NCBI GenBank assembly: GCA_038231775.1 | Contig: JBBRKS010000027.1 | Coordinates: 1 to 32,802, forward strand | Direction of reading: 5' to 3' | Source: Stagnihabitans sp038231775 | Lineage (GTDB): Bacteria > Pseudomonadota > Alphaproteobacteria > Rhodobacterales > Rhodobacteraceae | DNA length: 32,802 nt | Shown here: in pieces, positions 22,435 to 30,660 of the stretch | How positions within the stretch are numbered: position 1 is the first letter of the stretch | Layout of the letters: every line of letters starts with the position of its first letter | Program-made: the position numbers and the translations under genes | Notes under the pieces: model-generated | What the model saw: the letters and a program-made list of their open reading frames with translations, nothing else | The model's database searches: none | What the model was told of the DNA's origin: nothing

Positions 22435-22452
22435 GTCGGGGCAAGCCCCGAC
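22435..22452. repeat. GTCGGGGC palindrome between convergent genes
   Basis: GTCGGGGC (22435-22442) and GCCCCGAC (22445-22452) flank AA and start right after the EamA stop. This is a common gene-end palindrome in Rhodobacteraceae genomes and may act as a weak bidirectional terminator; no T-run is present. Confidence 0.5.
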
Positions 22453-22467
22453 TCTGCGAAACCGCCG

Positions 22468-23076
22468 TCAAGCCGCCATCAAAGCCTGATCAAATGCTTT
22501 CGCCTTGGCCGTCGAAGGCCGCGCCTGCGCCCGTGCCACCCAATCCTTGATCAAGTCATCATCCGGCAGCAAATCCGGCATGAAACTGTAGACAGAGGCG
22601 CACAGCAAATCCGCCGCCGTAAAGCTGTCGCCACACAGCCACGGCCCGGCCTTCAGCGCCGTGTGCAGCCGGGCATTGATCGCCTCGACGCCGCGAAAGT
22701 TGCGGTCCATCGCGGGGTGATCGACGCCAAAGCGCTTCATCCAGATCACCGGCTCCATCACGCCCTGATACCAGAACAGCCAGGTCAGATAGGCGCCGTG
22801 CTGCGCAGGTCCCGGCTTGGGCGCCAACCCCGACTCCGGGAACAACGCGGTTAGATACAGCATGATCGCCCCGCTTTCGGTGATCACCGTGCCGTCATGC
22901 ATCAGCGCAGGCACTTTGCCCTCTGGGTGCGGATTGGTCGGGTCCAGCCCACCAGAACCATCCTGACGCAGCACGCCCACAGTGCGCACGTCAATCTTGT
23001 CCCAGATCCCCATCTCTTCTATCAGCGCGATGATCCGCCAGGACCGCGACTGTGGGGCGTGAATTAGTGTCAGCAT
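22468..23076 (-). CDS. Glutathione S-transferase
   Basis: 202 aa. Residues 1-80 form the thioredoxin-like domain (LTLIHAPQSRSWRIIALIEE, then HPEGKVPALMHDGTVITESG with the cis-Pro of VPAL and the Glu-Ser pair that binds glutathione). The all-helical domain follows, with LCGDSFTAADLLCASV, the N-capping box and hydrophobic staple. It is one of several GST types in this family and the substrate is unknown. Divergent from a YafY-type regulator, which likely controls it. Confidence 0.88.
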   Translation of the reverse strand: MLTLIHAPQSRSWRIIALIEEMGIWDKIDVRTVGVLRQDGSGGLDPTNPHPEGKVPALMHDGTVITESGAIMLYLTALFPESGLAPKPGPAQHGAYLTWLFWYQGVMEPVIWMKRFGVDHPAMDRNFRGVEAINARLHTALKAGPWLCGDSFTAADLLCASVYSFMPDLLPDDDLIKDWVARAQARPSTAKAKAFDQALMAA

Positions 23077-23121
23077 GGGTGTCTCCTTGTGTTGTCCGAT
23101 GCCCCCTTATGCGCCCAGCCT

Positions 23122-23138
23122 CCTGTCAAAACCTGTCA
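23122..23138. promoter_or_regulatory. Direct-repeat operator candidate between GST and yafY
   Basis: CCTGTCA occurs twice (23122-23128 and 23132-23138), exactly ten bases apart, one turn of the helix. It lies about 50 bases before the GST start and about 100 bases before the regulator's. The direct repeat of C-T-G-T-C-A fits the sites described for YafY-type regulators of the GST family. Binding is inferred. Confidence 0.5.
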
Positions 23139-23239
23139 GCACCCAGCACGACCAAACATCACACATCCCGCGCCCCATTGCGCTTGCCCCCCACCGCTCT
23201 ATCCTGACCCAACCCCGCAAAAACCCGGTCCCGCACGCC

Positions 23240-23944
23240 ATGCCCCGCCCCGACCGCCTGTTCCGCCTGCTGACCGCCCTGCGCACCCTGCCGCAGCCCG
23301 TCACCGCTGCGCGCCTGGCCGAAGAAACCGAGGTTTCCCCCCGCACGCTGTACCGCGACATCGCCTCATTGCGCGCTGGTGGAGCCTTGATCGACGGCGA
23401 GGCGGGTCTTGGCTACACCCTGACAGAGGACCCCGCCCTCCCGCCGCAAATGTTCACAAGGCTGGAGGTTGAGGCGCTGGTTTTGGGCCTCGCCGAGGTT
23501 CGCCTTGCCGGTGATCCGGCCCTCGCCAAGGCCGCACAGGCGGCACAGGCCAAGATCATCGCCACCCTGCCCGAACGCGTTCAACGGCAGGCGATCCACG
23601 CCGTCCAGCAAACCTACCGCTTCGAACGTCGCCCGCCCGCCCCCGCCCACCTTGCCCTGATCCGCGAGGCATGCTGGGACGAGCGCGCGCTGGATATCAC
23701 CTACCGCGACCGCAGCGCCGCCCGCACTCAGCGCCGCGTCCTGCCCCTGTCGGTGGTGTTTTTGGACCGCACCCTGCTGCTGTTGGCCTTCTGCACGCTG
23801 CGTCAGGGCTTTCGCCGCTTTCACCTTGACGCGATGTCCGACGTCACCCTGACCACCGACAGCTTCCGCCCGCGCCGCGTGCCCCTGTTGCGCGACTTTC
23901 TGGCGGAATTGAAATCATCCGTAAAAAGCGAGGGAAATCCTTAA
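23240..23944 (+). CDS. YafY-type helix-turn-helix/WYL transcriptional regulator
   Basis: 234 aa from ATG 23240 (MPRPDRLFRLLTALRT), where homologues begin; the open frame reaches back to 23075 but that part is Pro/His-rich and not conserved-looking. The HTH_11 domain covers residues 5-60 (ARLAEETEVSPRTLYRDIAS). The WYL-type domain runs from about 135 to 215 with ALDITYRDRSAARTQRRVLP and LLAFCTLRQGFRRFHLDAM; the usual W-Y-L residues are altered. Divergent from the GST gene with a direct-repeat site between. WYL proteins bind ligands or nucleic acid and act as repressors or activators. Confidence 0.85.
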   Translation: MPRPDRLFRLLTALRTLPQPVTAARLAEETEVSPRTLYRDIASLRAGGALIDGEAGLGYTLTEDPALPPQMFTRLEVEALVLGLAEVRLAGDPALAKAAQAAQAKIIATLPERVQRQAIHAVQQTYRFERRPPAPAHLALIREACWDERALDITYRDRSAARTQRRVLPLSVVFLDRTLLLLAFCTLRQGFRRFHLDAMSDVTLTTDSFRPRRVPLLRDFLAELKSSVKSEGNP

Positions 23945-24003
23945 ACGGACTGAAACCAGTTCCGGTCAAAACCGTATCAAAGGTTAGGTAACCGGAGGCC
24001 AGA

Positions 24004-24534
24004 ATGTTCTCACCCGTCCCGTTCCGCATTATCACAGACTGGCGCGTCAAGGGACGGCTGACCGATGTGGTCCGGCTGTTAACCACACCTGAAACCTTCC
24101 CGATCTGGTGGAGTGAGGTTTATCTTGCCGTCAAACCCATGGCCCCCGGGGACGCGCAAGGCATCGGCCACACCGTTTCGATCAAATCACGCGGTTGGCT
24201 GCGCTACCGGCTGCACTGGAAGGCGCGGCTGATCGAGGCTGATCTGCCGCACCGCTGGGTCATCGAAGCGTCCGGCGACATCAATGGCCGCGGCACGTGG
24301 CACCTGCGTCAGGCCGGTGAGGTGGTTGAGATTGAATATGACTGGCAGGTTACCTCAAACAACCCGTTGGTGCGGTTGCTGACGCCGCTGTTCGGCTGGC
24401 TGATGGCCGCCAATCACCGCTGGGCGATGGCGCGCGGACAGGCGGCCTTGACCAACGCGCTGACCAAGCTGTACCGCGCCAAGAACTTACCCGATCTGGC
24501 CCCGTATGCCACCGGTCTGCCCGCGGTCCAATAG
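24004..24534 (+). CDS. SRPBCC-fold protein (polyketide cyclase/dehydrase-like)
   Basis: 176 aa; the ATG follows CGGAGGCCAGA, a strong ribosome-binding site. The helix-grip fold is suggested by LTDVVRLLTTPETFPIWWSE (start helix and the WW turn), LRYRLHWKARLIEADLPHRW, GRGTWHLRQAGEVVEIEYDW and a C-terminal amphipathic helix (ANHRWAMARGQAALTNALTK). Such proteins bind hydrophobic ligands in a cavity. The 3' end overlaps aroC tail-to-tail by 48 bases. Confidence 0.83.
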   Translation: MFSPVPFRIITDWRVKGRLTDVVRLLTTPETFPIWWSEVYLAVKPMAPGDAQGIGHTVSIKSRGWLRYRLHWKARLIEADLPHRWVIEASGDINGRGTWHLRQAGEVVEIEYDWQVTSNNPLVRLLTPLFGWLMAANHRWAMARGQAALTNALTKLYRAKNLPDLAPYATGLPAVQ

Positions 24535-25587
24535 CAGGTGATCGGCCAGAACCAGCGCCATCATCGCCTCACCCACCGGTACGGCGCGGATGCCGACGCA
24601 CGGGTCATGTCGCCCTTTGGTGACCAGATCGACCTCTTCACCCTGCACATTCACCGTCCGGCGCGGCGTAAGAATACTAGAGGTCGGCTTGACTGCGAAC
24701 CGGCACACCACGGGTTGCCCCGAACTGATGCCGCCCAAAATCCCGCCCGCATGGTTGGACAAAAACTCCACCCCGTCCGGACCCATCCGCATCTCATCGG
24801 CATTCGCAACGCCGGTCAAAGACGCCGCCGCCATCCCGTCACCAATCTCAACCCCCTTGACCGCGTTGATCGACATCATCGCACTGGCCAGATCGCTGTC
24901 CAACTTGCCGTACAACGGCGCGCCCAAGCCCGCCGGAACCCCCGTCGCCACAACCTCAATCACCGCGCCGACCGAATCATGCGCCAGACGCAGCCCGTTC
25001 AGGTAGTCCGCCCACTCCACCGCTGCCACCGGGTCCGGGCACCAGAAGGGATTTTCACCAATCGCGGCCCAGTCAAACCGGCTCCGCTCAATCCCCTGCG
25101 CGCCCATCTGCACCATATAGCCGGTGATCTTCAGCGCCGGCACCATATGCGCCAGCACCGCCCGCGCCACACCCCCCGCCGCAACCCGTGATGCCGTCTC
25201 ACGCGCCGAAGACCGCCCGCCGCCGCGAAAATCCCGAACCCCGTATTTCTGATGATAGGTGATATCGGCATGGCCGGGCCGGAACGCCTGCGCAATCTCG
25301 CCGTAATCCTTTGATCTTTGGTCGGTATTCTCGATCATCAGTTGGATAGGCGTGCCGGTCGTCACCCCGTCAAACACGCCTGACAGAATGCGAACCTCGT
25401 CCGCCTCTTTGCGCTGCGTGGTGAATTTCGAGGTCCCCGGCTTGCGTTTGTCCAGCCAGGGCTGCAAATCCGCCGCGCTCAACGCAATGCCCGGCGGACA
25501 ACCATCCACCGTTGCGCCAATCGCAGGCCCGTGGCTTTCGCCCCAAGTGGTGAAGCGAAACAGATGTCCAAAGGTGTTCAGGCTCAT
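24487..25587 (-). CDS. aroC: Chorismate synthase
   Basis: 366 aa. Last step of the shikimate pathway (EPSP to chorismate with reduced FMN). FTTWGESHGPAIG is signature 1, RGGGRSSARETASRVAAGGV is signature 2, and FLSNHAGGILGGISSGQP is signature 3; GRHDPCVGIRAVPV near the end is also conserved. The length is normal. The last 48 bases overlap the convergent SRPBCC gene, and the final GIRGQIG may be an added tail. Confidence 0.96.
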   Translation of the reverse strand: MSLNTFGHLFRFTTWGESHGPAIGATVDGCPPGIALSAADLQPWLDKRKPGTSKFTTQRKEADEVRILSGVFDGVTTGTPIQLMIENTDQRSKDYGEIAQAFRPGHADITYHQKYGVRDFRGGGRSSARETASRVAAGGVARAVLAHMVPALKITGYMVQMGAQGIERSRFDWAAIGENPFWCPDPVAAVEWADYLNGLRLAHDSVGAVIEVVATGVPAGLGAPLYGKLDSDLASAMMSINAVKGVEIGDGMAAASLTGVANADEMRMGPDGVEFLSNHAGGILGGISSGQPVVCRFAVKPTSSILTPRRTVNVQGEEVDLVTKGRHDPCVGIRAVPVGEAMMALVLADHLLLDRGQTGGIRGQIG

Positions 25588-25639
25588 GCGGCGTCTCCCG
25601 ACTTCAGCCTCCCTTAAGACAATCGCGCCGCCAGCAACA

Positions 25640-25676
25640 GATTTTTCGCAGAAAAATCGTGGCGGAAAAAATCGTG
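25640..25676. repeat. AT-rich hairpin and direct repeat downstream of the secreted-protein gene
   Basis: GATTTTTC (25640-25647) and GAAAAATC (25651-25658) form a hairpin over GCA. The right arm is repeated directly as GAAAAATCGTG and GGAAAAAATCGTG. It resembles the core of the palindrome at 4686-4714 (ATTTTTCG). It lies between the secreted-protein stop and the aroC start on the minus strand, so it may be a terminator. Confidence 0.5.
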
Positions 25677-25680
25677 CCCC

Positions 25681-26280
25681 CTATTGCGCGGTCATCGAAA
25701 GGACCGCCGATTTCTTTACGGTGTCGGCTGGATAGGTAATCCGCGTCTGAATGCCAAAGCGCAGATCGGGAAAATAGGTAAAATGCTGCACAGTCGGATT
25801 GGGTCCGCCCAGGTGCCCCATGTCAATCTCCAGCACATTGTACGCACACGTCCCGATCTTCACCGCCTCAACTGCGCCCGCCGTCACATGCACCTTTTCC
25901 CGACGCTCCGGTTCCGCCACCGCCCCGATCGGCGTCAAAACCGCCCTGACGTTCGAGGTCCAGTTCATCCCCGCCACCGGCTCTTTCGGCGTGCGGGCAT
26001 AGGCATATTCCGAAATCGTGCCATGCCCGTTGCGCGTGCTTTCTGTCGGATAAACCCCAAATGGCCCCACAACATAGCGCGCATAGGTCTCCGCTGCGTT
26101 GATCTGGTCCAGCCGCATCCCATCATGCGCCGCACGCCGCACGCTCCACACCGACCCGTCCTCCAGCTTGACCATGATGCCCCGCGTCAGGTCCACGCTG
26201 TCCACGCATTTGCCAAACGCCGGGCCAACCGTCAGACAGACGGCCACCACCCGCAAGATCACGTCGCGTAGGCCGCTCAT
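25681..26280 (-). CDS. Unknown secreted protein
   Basis: 199 aa from ATG 26280 with GGAGGGGCGGAT upstream; the ATG at 26316 lacks such a site. Residues 1-23 (MSGLRDVILRVVAVCLTVGP then AFGKC) look like a signal peptide with A-F-G cleavage. The mature part has two cysteines (near the start and in IGTCAYNVLEI), a basic centre and many beta-strand-like segments (GIMVKLEDGSVWSVRR, QHFTYFPDLRFGIQTRITY). I recognise no family. Divergent from the thiamine operon, with aroC downstream in the same direction. Confidence 0.75.
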   Translation of the reverse strand: MSGLRDVILRVVAVCLTVGPAFGKCVDSVDLTRGIMVKLEDGSVWSVRRAAHDGMRLDQINAAETYARYVVGPFGVYPTESTRNGHGTISEYAYARTPKEPVAGMNWTSNVRAVLTPIGAVAEPERREKVHVTAGAVEAVKIGTCAYNVLEIDMGHLGGPNPTVQHFTYFPDLRFGIQTRITYPADTVKKSAVLSMTAQ

Positions 26281-26466
26281 ATCCGCCCCTCCTGATTCGC
26301 CAAACAAGGTTAACACGCCATCGCCGCACCGCCCGTAAAGACAAAATGAAGACAGAAAGAAGACGGGTAAAAGACGGCTGCCAAGCGGCAGTTTGCCAGA
26401 TTAATACAACGTTCTCAAGCCTTTGCGCATTGTTCTTGCACCTGTCACCCAAATCCGTATTTTCAG

Positions 26467-26551
26467 CCTTACCTCGGGGTGCCTGACCACAGGCTGAGAT
26501 GCGCAAGCGGACCCGTCGAACCTGAACCGGATCATACCGGCGGAGGGAAGG
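26467..26551 (+). promoter_or_regulatory. TPP riboswitch (thi-box) upstream of thiB
   Basis: The conserved blocks are all present: CTCGGGGTGCC, GGCTGAGAT, ACCCGTCGAACCTGA, CCGGATCATACCGG and CGGAGGGAAGG. The P1 stem pairs CCTTACCTC (26467-26475) with GAGGGAAGG (26543-26551) with one mismatch. Thiamine pyrophosphate bound here should turn off thiBPQ; the likely switch is the hairpin over the thiB ribosome-binding site. Confidence 0.95.
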
Positions 26552-26565
26552 TGCTGGCTTCGGCC

Positions 26566-26595
26566 TCTCCATTCCCGCCCGTCGCAAAATGGAGA
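26566..26595 (+). promoter_or_regulatory. Shine-Dalgarno sequestering hairpin of the thiB expression platform
   Basis: TCTCCATT (26566-26573) is perfectly complementary to AATGGAGA (26588-26595), which contains the GGAGA ribosome-binding site of thiB. The loop is 14 bases. This fits translational control by the TPP aptamer 14 bases upstream; an antisequestor pairing between CTCC here and GGAG in the aptamer's P1 is possible. Confidence 0.75.
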
Positions 26596-26600
26596 AGACC

Positions 26601-27587
26601 ATGAAACCCATCCATCTTGCACTGGCGTTCCTGTCCTTGGCCCCGATGGCCATGGCCGAAACCCCTGTGCTGAACGTGCTGACCTATGACAGTTTTGCCG
26701 CCGATTGGGGCCCCGGCCCGGCAATCGCCAAAGGGTTTGAGGCAACATGCGCCTGCAAAATCAACTACATAACCGCAGGTGACGGTGCCGCCGTCCTGTC
26801 CCGCCTGAAGATGGAGGGTGCGGGGTCTGACGCCGATATCGTCCTTGGCCTTGACACCACCCTGACCGAAACCGCGCGCGCCACCGGCCTGTTGGCCCCC
26901 CTCGCCGCCCTGGCGCCGAACGACCTGCCCGTCCCCTACAGCGATGCCGATTTCGAACCCTTCGACTGGGGCTGGTTCGCGTTTGTCTATGACAACACCA
27001 AACTGACCAACCCCCCGAAATCCTTCAAGGAACTGGCCGCCAGCGATCTGAAAATTGTGATCGAAGACCCGCGTTCCTCCACCCCCGGACTTGGCCTCGT
27101 GATGTGGGTCAAGGCCGCTTACGGAGCCGATTCTGCCAATATCTGGAAGGACTTGGCCGACAACATCCTGACCGTCACCCCGGCGTGGGACGCAGCCTAC
27201 GGCCTGTTCCTGAAAGGTGAGGCGGACATGGTCCTTAGCTACACCACCTCACCGGCCTACCACCTGATCACCGAAAAGGATGCCACCAAATCTGCCGCCC
27301 CCTTCAGCGAAGGCCACTATATGCAGGTCGAAGTTGCTGGAAAGCTGGCCTCGTCCAAGAACCAGACCCTCGCCGACCAATTCCTTGCCTACCTCGCCAG
27401 CGATGCGGCACAGGCGGTGATCCCGACAACCAACTGGATGTACCCTGCAAAAACCCCTGCGCAGGGGCTGCCCGCTGGCTTTGAAACCCTGATCAAACCG
27501 GAAAAATCCCTCCTCTTTTCCCCTGCCGAGGCTGAAGCGGCTCGTCAGGCGGCGGTGGAGGAATGGCAGAACGTCCTCTCCAAATAG
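26601..27587 (+). CDS. thiB: Thiamine ABC transporter, substrate-binding protein ThiB
   Basis: 328 aa from ATG 26601, which has GGAGA at the right spacing; ATG 26589 lies inside the ribosome-binding site. Signal peptide MKPIHLALAFLSLAPMAMA. The mature protein begins ETPVLNVLTYDSFAADWGPG, then GDGAAVLSRLKMEG and SDADIVLGLDTTLTETARA, DWGWFAFVYDN and SYTTSPAYHL, matching TbpA/ThiB that bind thiamine, TMP and TPP in the periplasm. First gene of a TPP-controlled operon; overlaps thiP by 25 bases. Confidence 0.95.
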   Translation: MKPIHLALAFLSLAPMAMAETPVLNVLTYDSFAADWGPGPAIAKGFEATCACKINYITAGDGAAVLSRLKMEGAGSDADIVLGLDTTLTETARATGLLAPLAALAPNDLPVPYSDADFEPFDWGWFAFVYDNTKLTNPPKSFKELAASDLKIVIEDPRSSTPGLGLVMWVKAAYGADSANIWKDLADNILTVTPAWDAAYGLFLKGEADMVLSYTTSPAYHLITEKDATKSAAPFSEGHYMQVEVAGKLASSKNQTLADQFLAYLASDAAQAVIPTTNWMYPAKTPAQGLPAGFETLIKPEKSLLFSPAEAEAARQAAVEEWQNVLSK

Positions 27588-29080
27588 GCGCGCTTGCGCT
27601 GTCGGCGGGCATAACCGCGCTGGTGCTGGGAACGGCACTGGCGTTGGCCGTCCACGCCAAAGGCCTGTCCCTGCGCCAGGCAGACTGGTCAGCGCTGCGC
27701 TTCACCCTAACGCAAGCCGTTATTTCCACAGTGTTTTCTTGCGCCCTTGCCATCCCCGTCGCCCGCGCCCTGATGCGCAACAGCTTTCCCGGGCGCAAGG
27801 CGCTGATTGTCGCCATGGGCGCGCCGTTCCTGCTGCCAGTCATCGTTGCCGTCCTTGGCTTGCTTAGCATTTACGGGCGCAGCGGCATCCTGAACCAGAC
27901 ATTGCAGGTGCTGGGCCTGCCCACCGTCTCGATCTACGGCCTGCAAGGCGTCGTCCTCGCCCATGTCTTTTTCAACCTGCCGCTGGCCACAAGAATGCTG
28001 CTGAACGGCTGGCAATCCATCCCGGCAGAACGGTTTCGTCTTGCGGAAACCCTCGGCCTGCCCTCTACCTTCCGCCAGATAGAGCTTCCGATGCTGGCCG
28101 CCGTCCTGCCCGGTGCCGTGCTGTCGATCTTCCTTGTCTGCCTGACCTCGTTTGTCGTGGCCCTTACTTTGGGCGGCGGTCCGGCGGCGACCACACTGGA
28201 ACTTGCAATATATCAAGCACTTAGGTTCGACTTCGACCCGGGTCACGCCGCCGTTCTGGCCGGTTTGCAATTCGTTATCTGCGGACTGGCCGTCACAATC
28301 GCCGCCCGCTTTGTCCTGCCAGACGGCCTTGGCGCAGGTCTTGACCGCGCCCCGCAAGGCCCCAAGGGCGGCGCAGTCGATGCCGCCATCCTGATCTTCG
28401 CCGCAAGTTTCCTGCTGCTGCCCCTCGCCGCCGTGGTCATAGACGGCGCGCCGGCCCTGCTGCGTCTGGGTCCGGCGGTCTGGCATGCCGCCCTGCGGTC
28501 TGTCCTGATGGCGCTGGCCTCGGCGGCACTGTCCACGGCGGCGGCGCTGAGTTTGACCCAAGCCACCGCCGCAGGCACCCGCTGGGTCGAGGCGGCTGCC
28601 ATGCTGCCGATGGCCGCATCCGGCCTTGTTCTGGGCACCGGCCTGTTCCTTTTGACCCGCGGCTACCTGCGCCCCGAAGACATTGCCCTCACCGTCACCA
28701 TACTGGTCAACGCCTTGATGGCGCTGCCTTTTCTGTTCCGCCTGCTTTTGCCAGAGGCGCGCAATCTGCACCGCATCTACGACCAACTGGCGCAAACCAT
28801 GGGCCTTGAGGGCATCGCCCGCCTGCGCTGGCTGACCCTGCCGCGCCTTGCCCGCCCGCTGGGTCTGGGCAGCGGTCTGGCCGCCGCACTGGCGATGGGC
28901 GATCTGGGTGTGGTGGCCCTGTTCGCGGGACAGAATCAGGCGACGTTGCCATTGATGGTGCAGCGCCTGTCCGGAGCCTACCGGATGGACGAAGCCGCTG
29001 CCGCTGCCCTGCTTCTGGTCGCACTGAGCTTTTCCCTGTTCGCCTTCTGCGATTTAGGGGGCCGCCGTGCTGCAGCTTGA
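27563..29080 (+). CDS. thiP: Thiamine ABC transporter permease ThiP
   Basis: 505 aa, a double-length permease with about twelve membrane segments formed by two homologous halves. Each half ends in an EAA-type cytoplasmic loop: RLAETLGLPSTFRQIELPML in the first and QLAQTMGLEGIARLRWLTLP in the second, where the ATPase docks. It starts inside thiB and overlaps thiQ by 14 bases, indicating strong translational coupling. Confidence 0.94.
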   Translation: MAERPLQIGALALSAGITALVLGTALALAVHAKGLSLRQADWSALRFTLTQAVISTVFSCALAIPVARALMRNSFPGRKALIVAMGAPFLLPVIVAVLGLLSIYGRSGILNQTLQVLGLPTVSIYGLQGVVLAHVFFNLPLATRMLLNGWQSIPAERFRLAETLGLPSTFRQIELPMLAAVLPGAVLSIFLVCLTSFVVALTLGGGPAATTLELAIYQALRFDFDPGHAAVLAGLQFVICGLAVTIAARFVLPDGLGAGLDRAPQGPKGGAVDAAILIFAASFLLLPLAAVVIDGAPALLRLGPAVWHAALRSVLMALASAALSTAAALSLTQATAAGTRWVEAAAMLPMAASGLVLGTGLFLLTRGYLRPEDIALTVTILVNALMALPFLFRLLLPEARNLHRIYDQLAQTMGLEGIARLRWLTLPRLARPLGLGSGLAAALAMGDLGVVALFAGQNQATLPLMVQRLSGAYRMDEAAAAALLLVALSFSLFAFCDLGGRRAAA

Positions 29081-29762
29081 CCACCTGACCCTCGCACAGG
29101 GCAGCTTTACCCTGACCGCCAACTGGACCCTGACCAAAGGCGCAAAGCTGGCCCTGCTGGGCGGATCGGGTGCTGGAAAGTCCACGCTTCTCATGGGTTT
29201 GGCGGGTTTTATCGCGCCACAGGCGGGGCGCATTCTTTGGGACGGCGTCGATCTTAACCCGTTGCCACCCGCCAAACGGCCCATCTCAATCCTGTTTCGG
29301 GATCAAAACCTGTTCCCGCATCTGACCCTGGCGCAGAACCTTGGCCTTGCGATCAATCCGCGGCTGCGGCTAACCGATGCCGACCGCATCCGGGTTCTGG
29401 CCGTGCTTGACCGCCTTGGCCTGACTGGGTTTGACCAGCGCAAGCCTGCCAATCTGTCTGGTGGCCAGCTTGGCCGCGCCGCGTTGGGCCGGGTCCTTTT
29501 GCAGGCGCGCCCGGTGTTGCTGCTGGATGAACCCTTTGCAGCCCTTGGACCTGCCCTGAAGGCAGAGCTTTTGTCGTTGGTCCGCGACTTGGCAGCCGAC
29601 AACGGCACGACCGTGATCATGGTCACCCACGACCCGGAAGATGCCCGCCGCTTTGCCGATCAGGTGGTGCTGGTGCATGACGGTGTGGCCGATCCGCCCG
29701 AATCGACCGAGGCGATTTTTGCCAACCCGCCAGCGGCGCTGAAGTCTTATCTTGGCACGTGA
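29067..29762 (+). CDS. thiQ: Thiamine ABC transporter ATP-binding protein ThiQ
   Basis: 231 aa with a GTG start. Walker A GGSGAGKST (32-40), Q-loop FRDQNLFPH, signature NLSGGQLGR (129-137), Walker B VLLLDEP (150-156) and H-loop His188 in MVTHD. Short for an ABC ATPase, as ThiQ usually is. Drives thiamine import through ThiP. Last gene of the operon, followed by a terminator. Confidence 0.94.
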   Translation: MLQLDHLTLAQGSFTLTANWTLTKGAKLALLGGSGAGKSTLLMGLAGFIAPQAGRILWDGVDLNPLPPAKRPISILFRDQNLFPHLTLAQNLGLAINPRLRLTDADRIRVLAVLDRLGLTGFDQRKPANLSGGQLGRAALGRVLLQARPVLLLDEPFAALGPALKAELLSLVRDLAADNGTTVIMVTHDPEDARRFADQVVLVHDGVADPPESTEAIFANPPAALKSYLGT

Positions 29763-29792
29763 AAAAGGCCCCATGCGAACACGGGGCCTTTT
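29763..29792. terminator. Bidirectional terminator between thiQ and petC
   Basis: AAAAGGCCCC (29763-29772) pairs with GGGGCCTTTT (29783-29792) over a ten-base loop. T-runs are present on both strands, so it can end both the thi operon and the convergent pet operon. Confidence 0.88.
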
Positions 29793-29822
29793 GAAATCAA
29801 TGATTTGACAGAAGCAGCGACC

Positions 29823-30641
29823 TTAAGCGGCCAGCTTCGGGCCTTTGACTTTGGACCACAAGCGCTTGTTGGTCAGGTACAACAGCACCGACAACAGTCC
29901 CAGCAACAACACCGCCTTAAAGCCGGATTCCTTGCGGACCATCATCTTCGGCTCTGCCGCCCACATCAGGAACGCCGCGACATCCTTGCCCTCGTTTTCA
30001 AGGCTGGCTTCGGTGCCGTCGGCATAAGTGACCTGATCGGCCGCAATCGCGGTATTCGGCATCGCCATCCAACCACCCGGGAACGCCTTGTTTTCATACA
30101 GCGTCACGGCACCCACATCTTTGGTCTCACCGGTAAAGCCGTTGATGATCGAATAGATATGCTCCGGTCCGCCCATGCCCTTGAACAGCTGGTTGGTGCC
30201 CAGACCATAGGGGCCTTCAAAGCCCTTGCGGGCCTTGGCCATCACCGACAGATCCGGCGCGGCCTGCGAGGCGTTGGCCGGGAAGTGGTCGGATGGCAGC
30301 AAGGTGCGGGCCGTGCCAGTGGCCGGGTCGATGAACTGCGGATTCGAGGCCTCGTCATTGACCGGAAAGGCCTTGGCATAGGCCTTGACCTGGTCTTCCG
30401 GCAGATGCGGCCCACCTTCATCGGCCAGCGCGCCGATGCGGACGAACTTCAGACCGTGGCAGGTTGAACACACCTCGGTGTAGACCTGAAGGCCGCGTTG
30501 CAGTTGGTGTTCGTCAAACTGGCCGAACGGGCCTTCGAACGAAAACGCCACATCGGTCGTCTCACCCTCGCCAGCGGCCAGAGCAGACCCTGCCACCACG
30601 GTCAGAGCGAAAGCGGCGCTGATTGCGATTTTACCAAACAT
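29823..30641 (-). CDS. petC: Cytochrome c1 of the bc1 complex
   Basis: 272 aa from ATG 30641 (MFGKIAISAAFALTVV); the frame is open upstream but without a signal-peptide start. Signal peptide ends A-L-A-A near residue 23. Heme is attached at Cys58-Ser-Thr-Cys61-His62, and the axial Met lies in the WMAMP segment (192-194). The C-terminal anchor is GFKAVLLLGLLSVLLYLTNK. No cysteines other than the heme pair are present, so the extra disulfide described for Rhodobacter c1 is missing. Carries electrons from the Rieske centre to a c-type acceptor. Last gene of petABC. Confidence 0.95.
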   Translation of the reverse strand: MFGKIAISAAFALTVVAGSALAAGEGETTDVAFSFEGPFGQFDEHQLQRGLQVYTEVCSTCHGLKFVRIGALADEGGPHLPEDQVKAYAKAFPVNDEASNPQFIDPATGTARTLLPSDHFPANASQAAPDLSVMAKARKGFEGPYGLGTNQLFKGMGGPEHIYSIINGFTGETKDVGAVTLYENKAFPGGWMAMPNTAIAADQVTYADGTEASLENEGKDVAAFLMWAAEPKMMVRKESGFKAVLLLGLLSVLLYLTNKRLWSKVKGPKLAA

Positions 30642-30660
30642 CTCAGTCAGTTCCTTTCTT

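Noticed and set aside
27707..28795. 362-aa minus-strand open frame over thiP
   Set aside because: Gln/Gly/Asp-rich shadow of thiP, without ribosome-binding site or domain.
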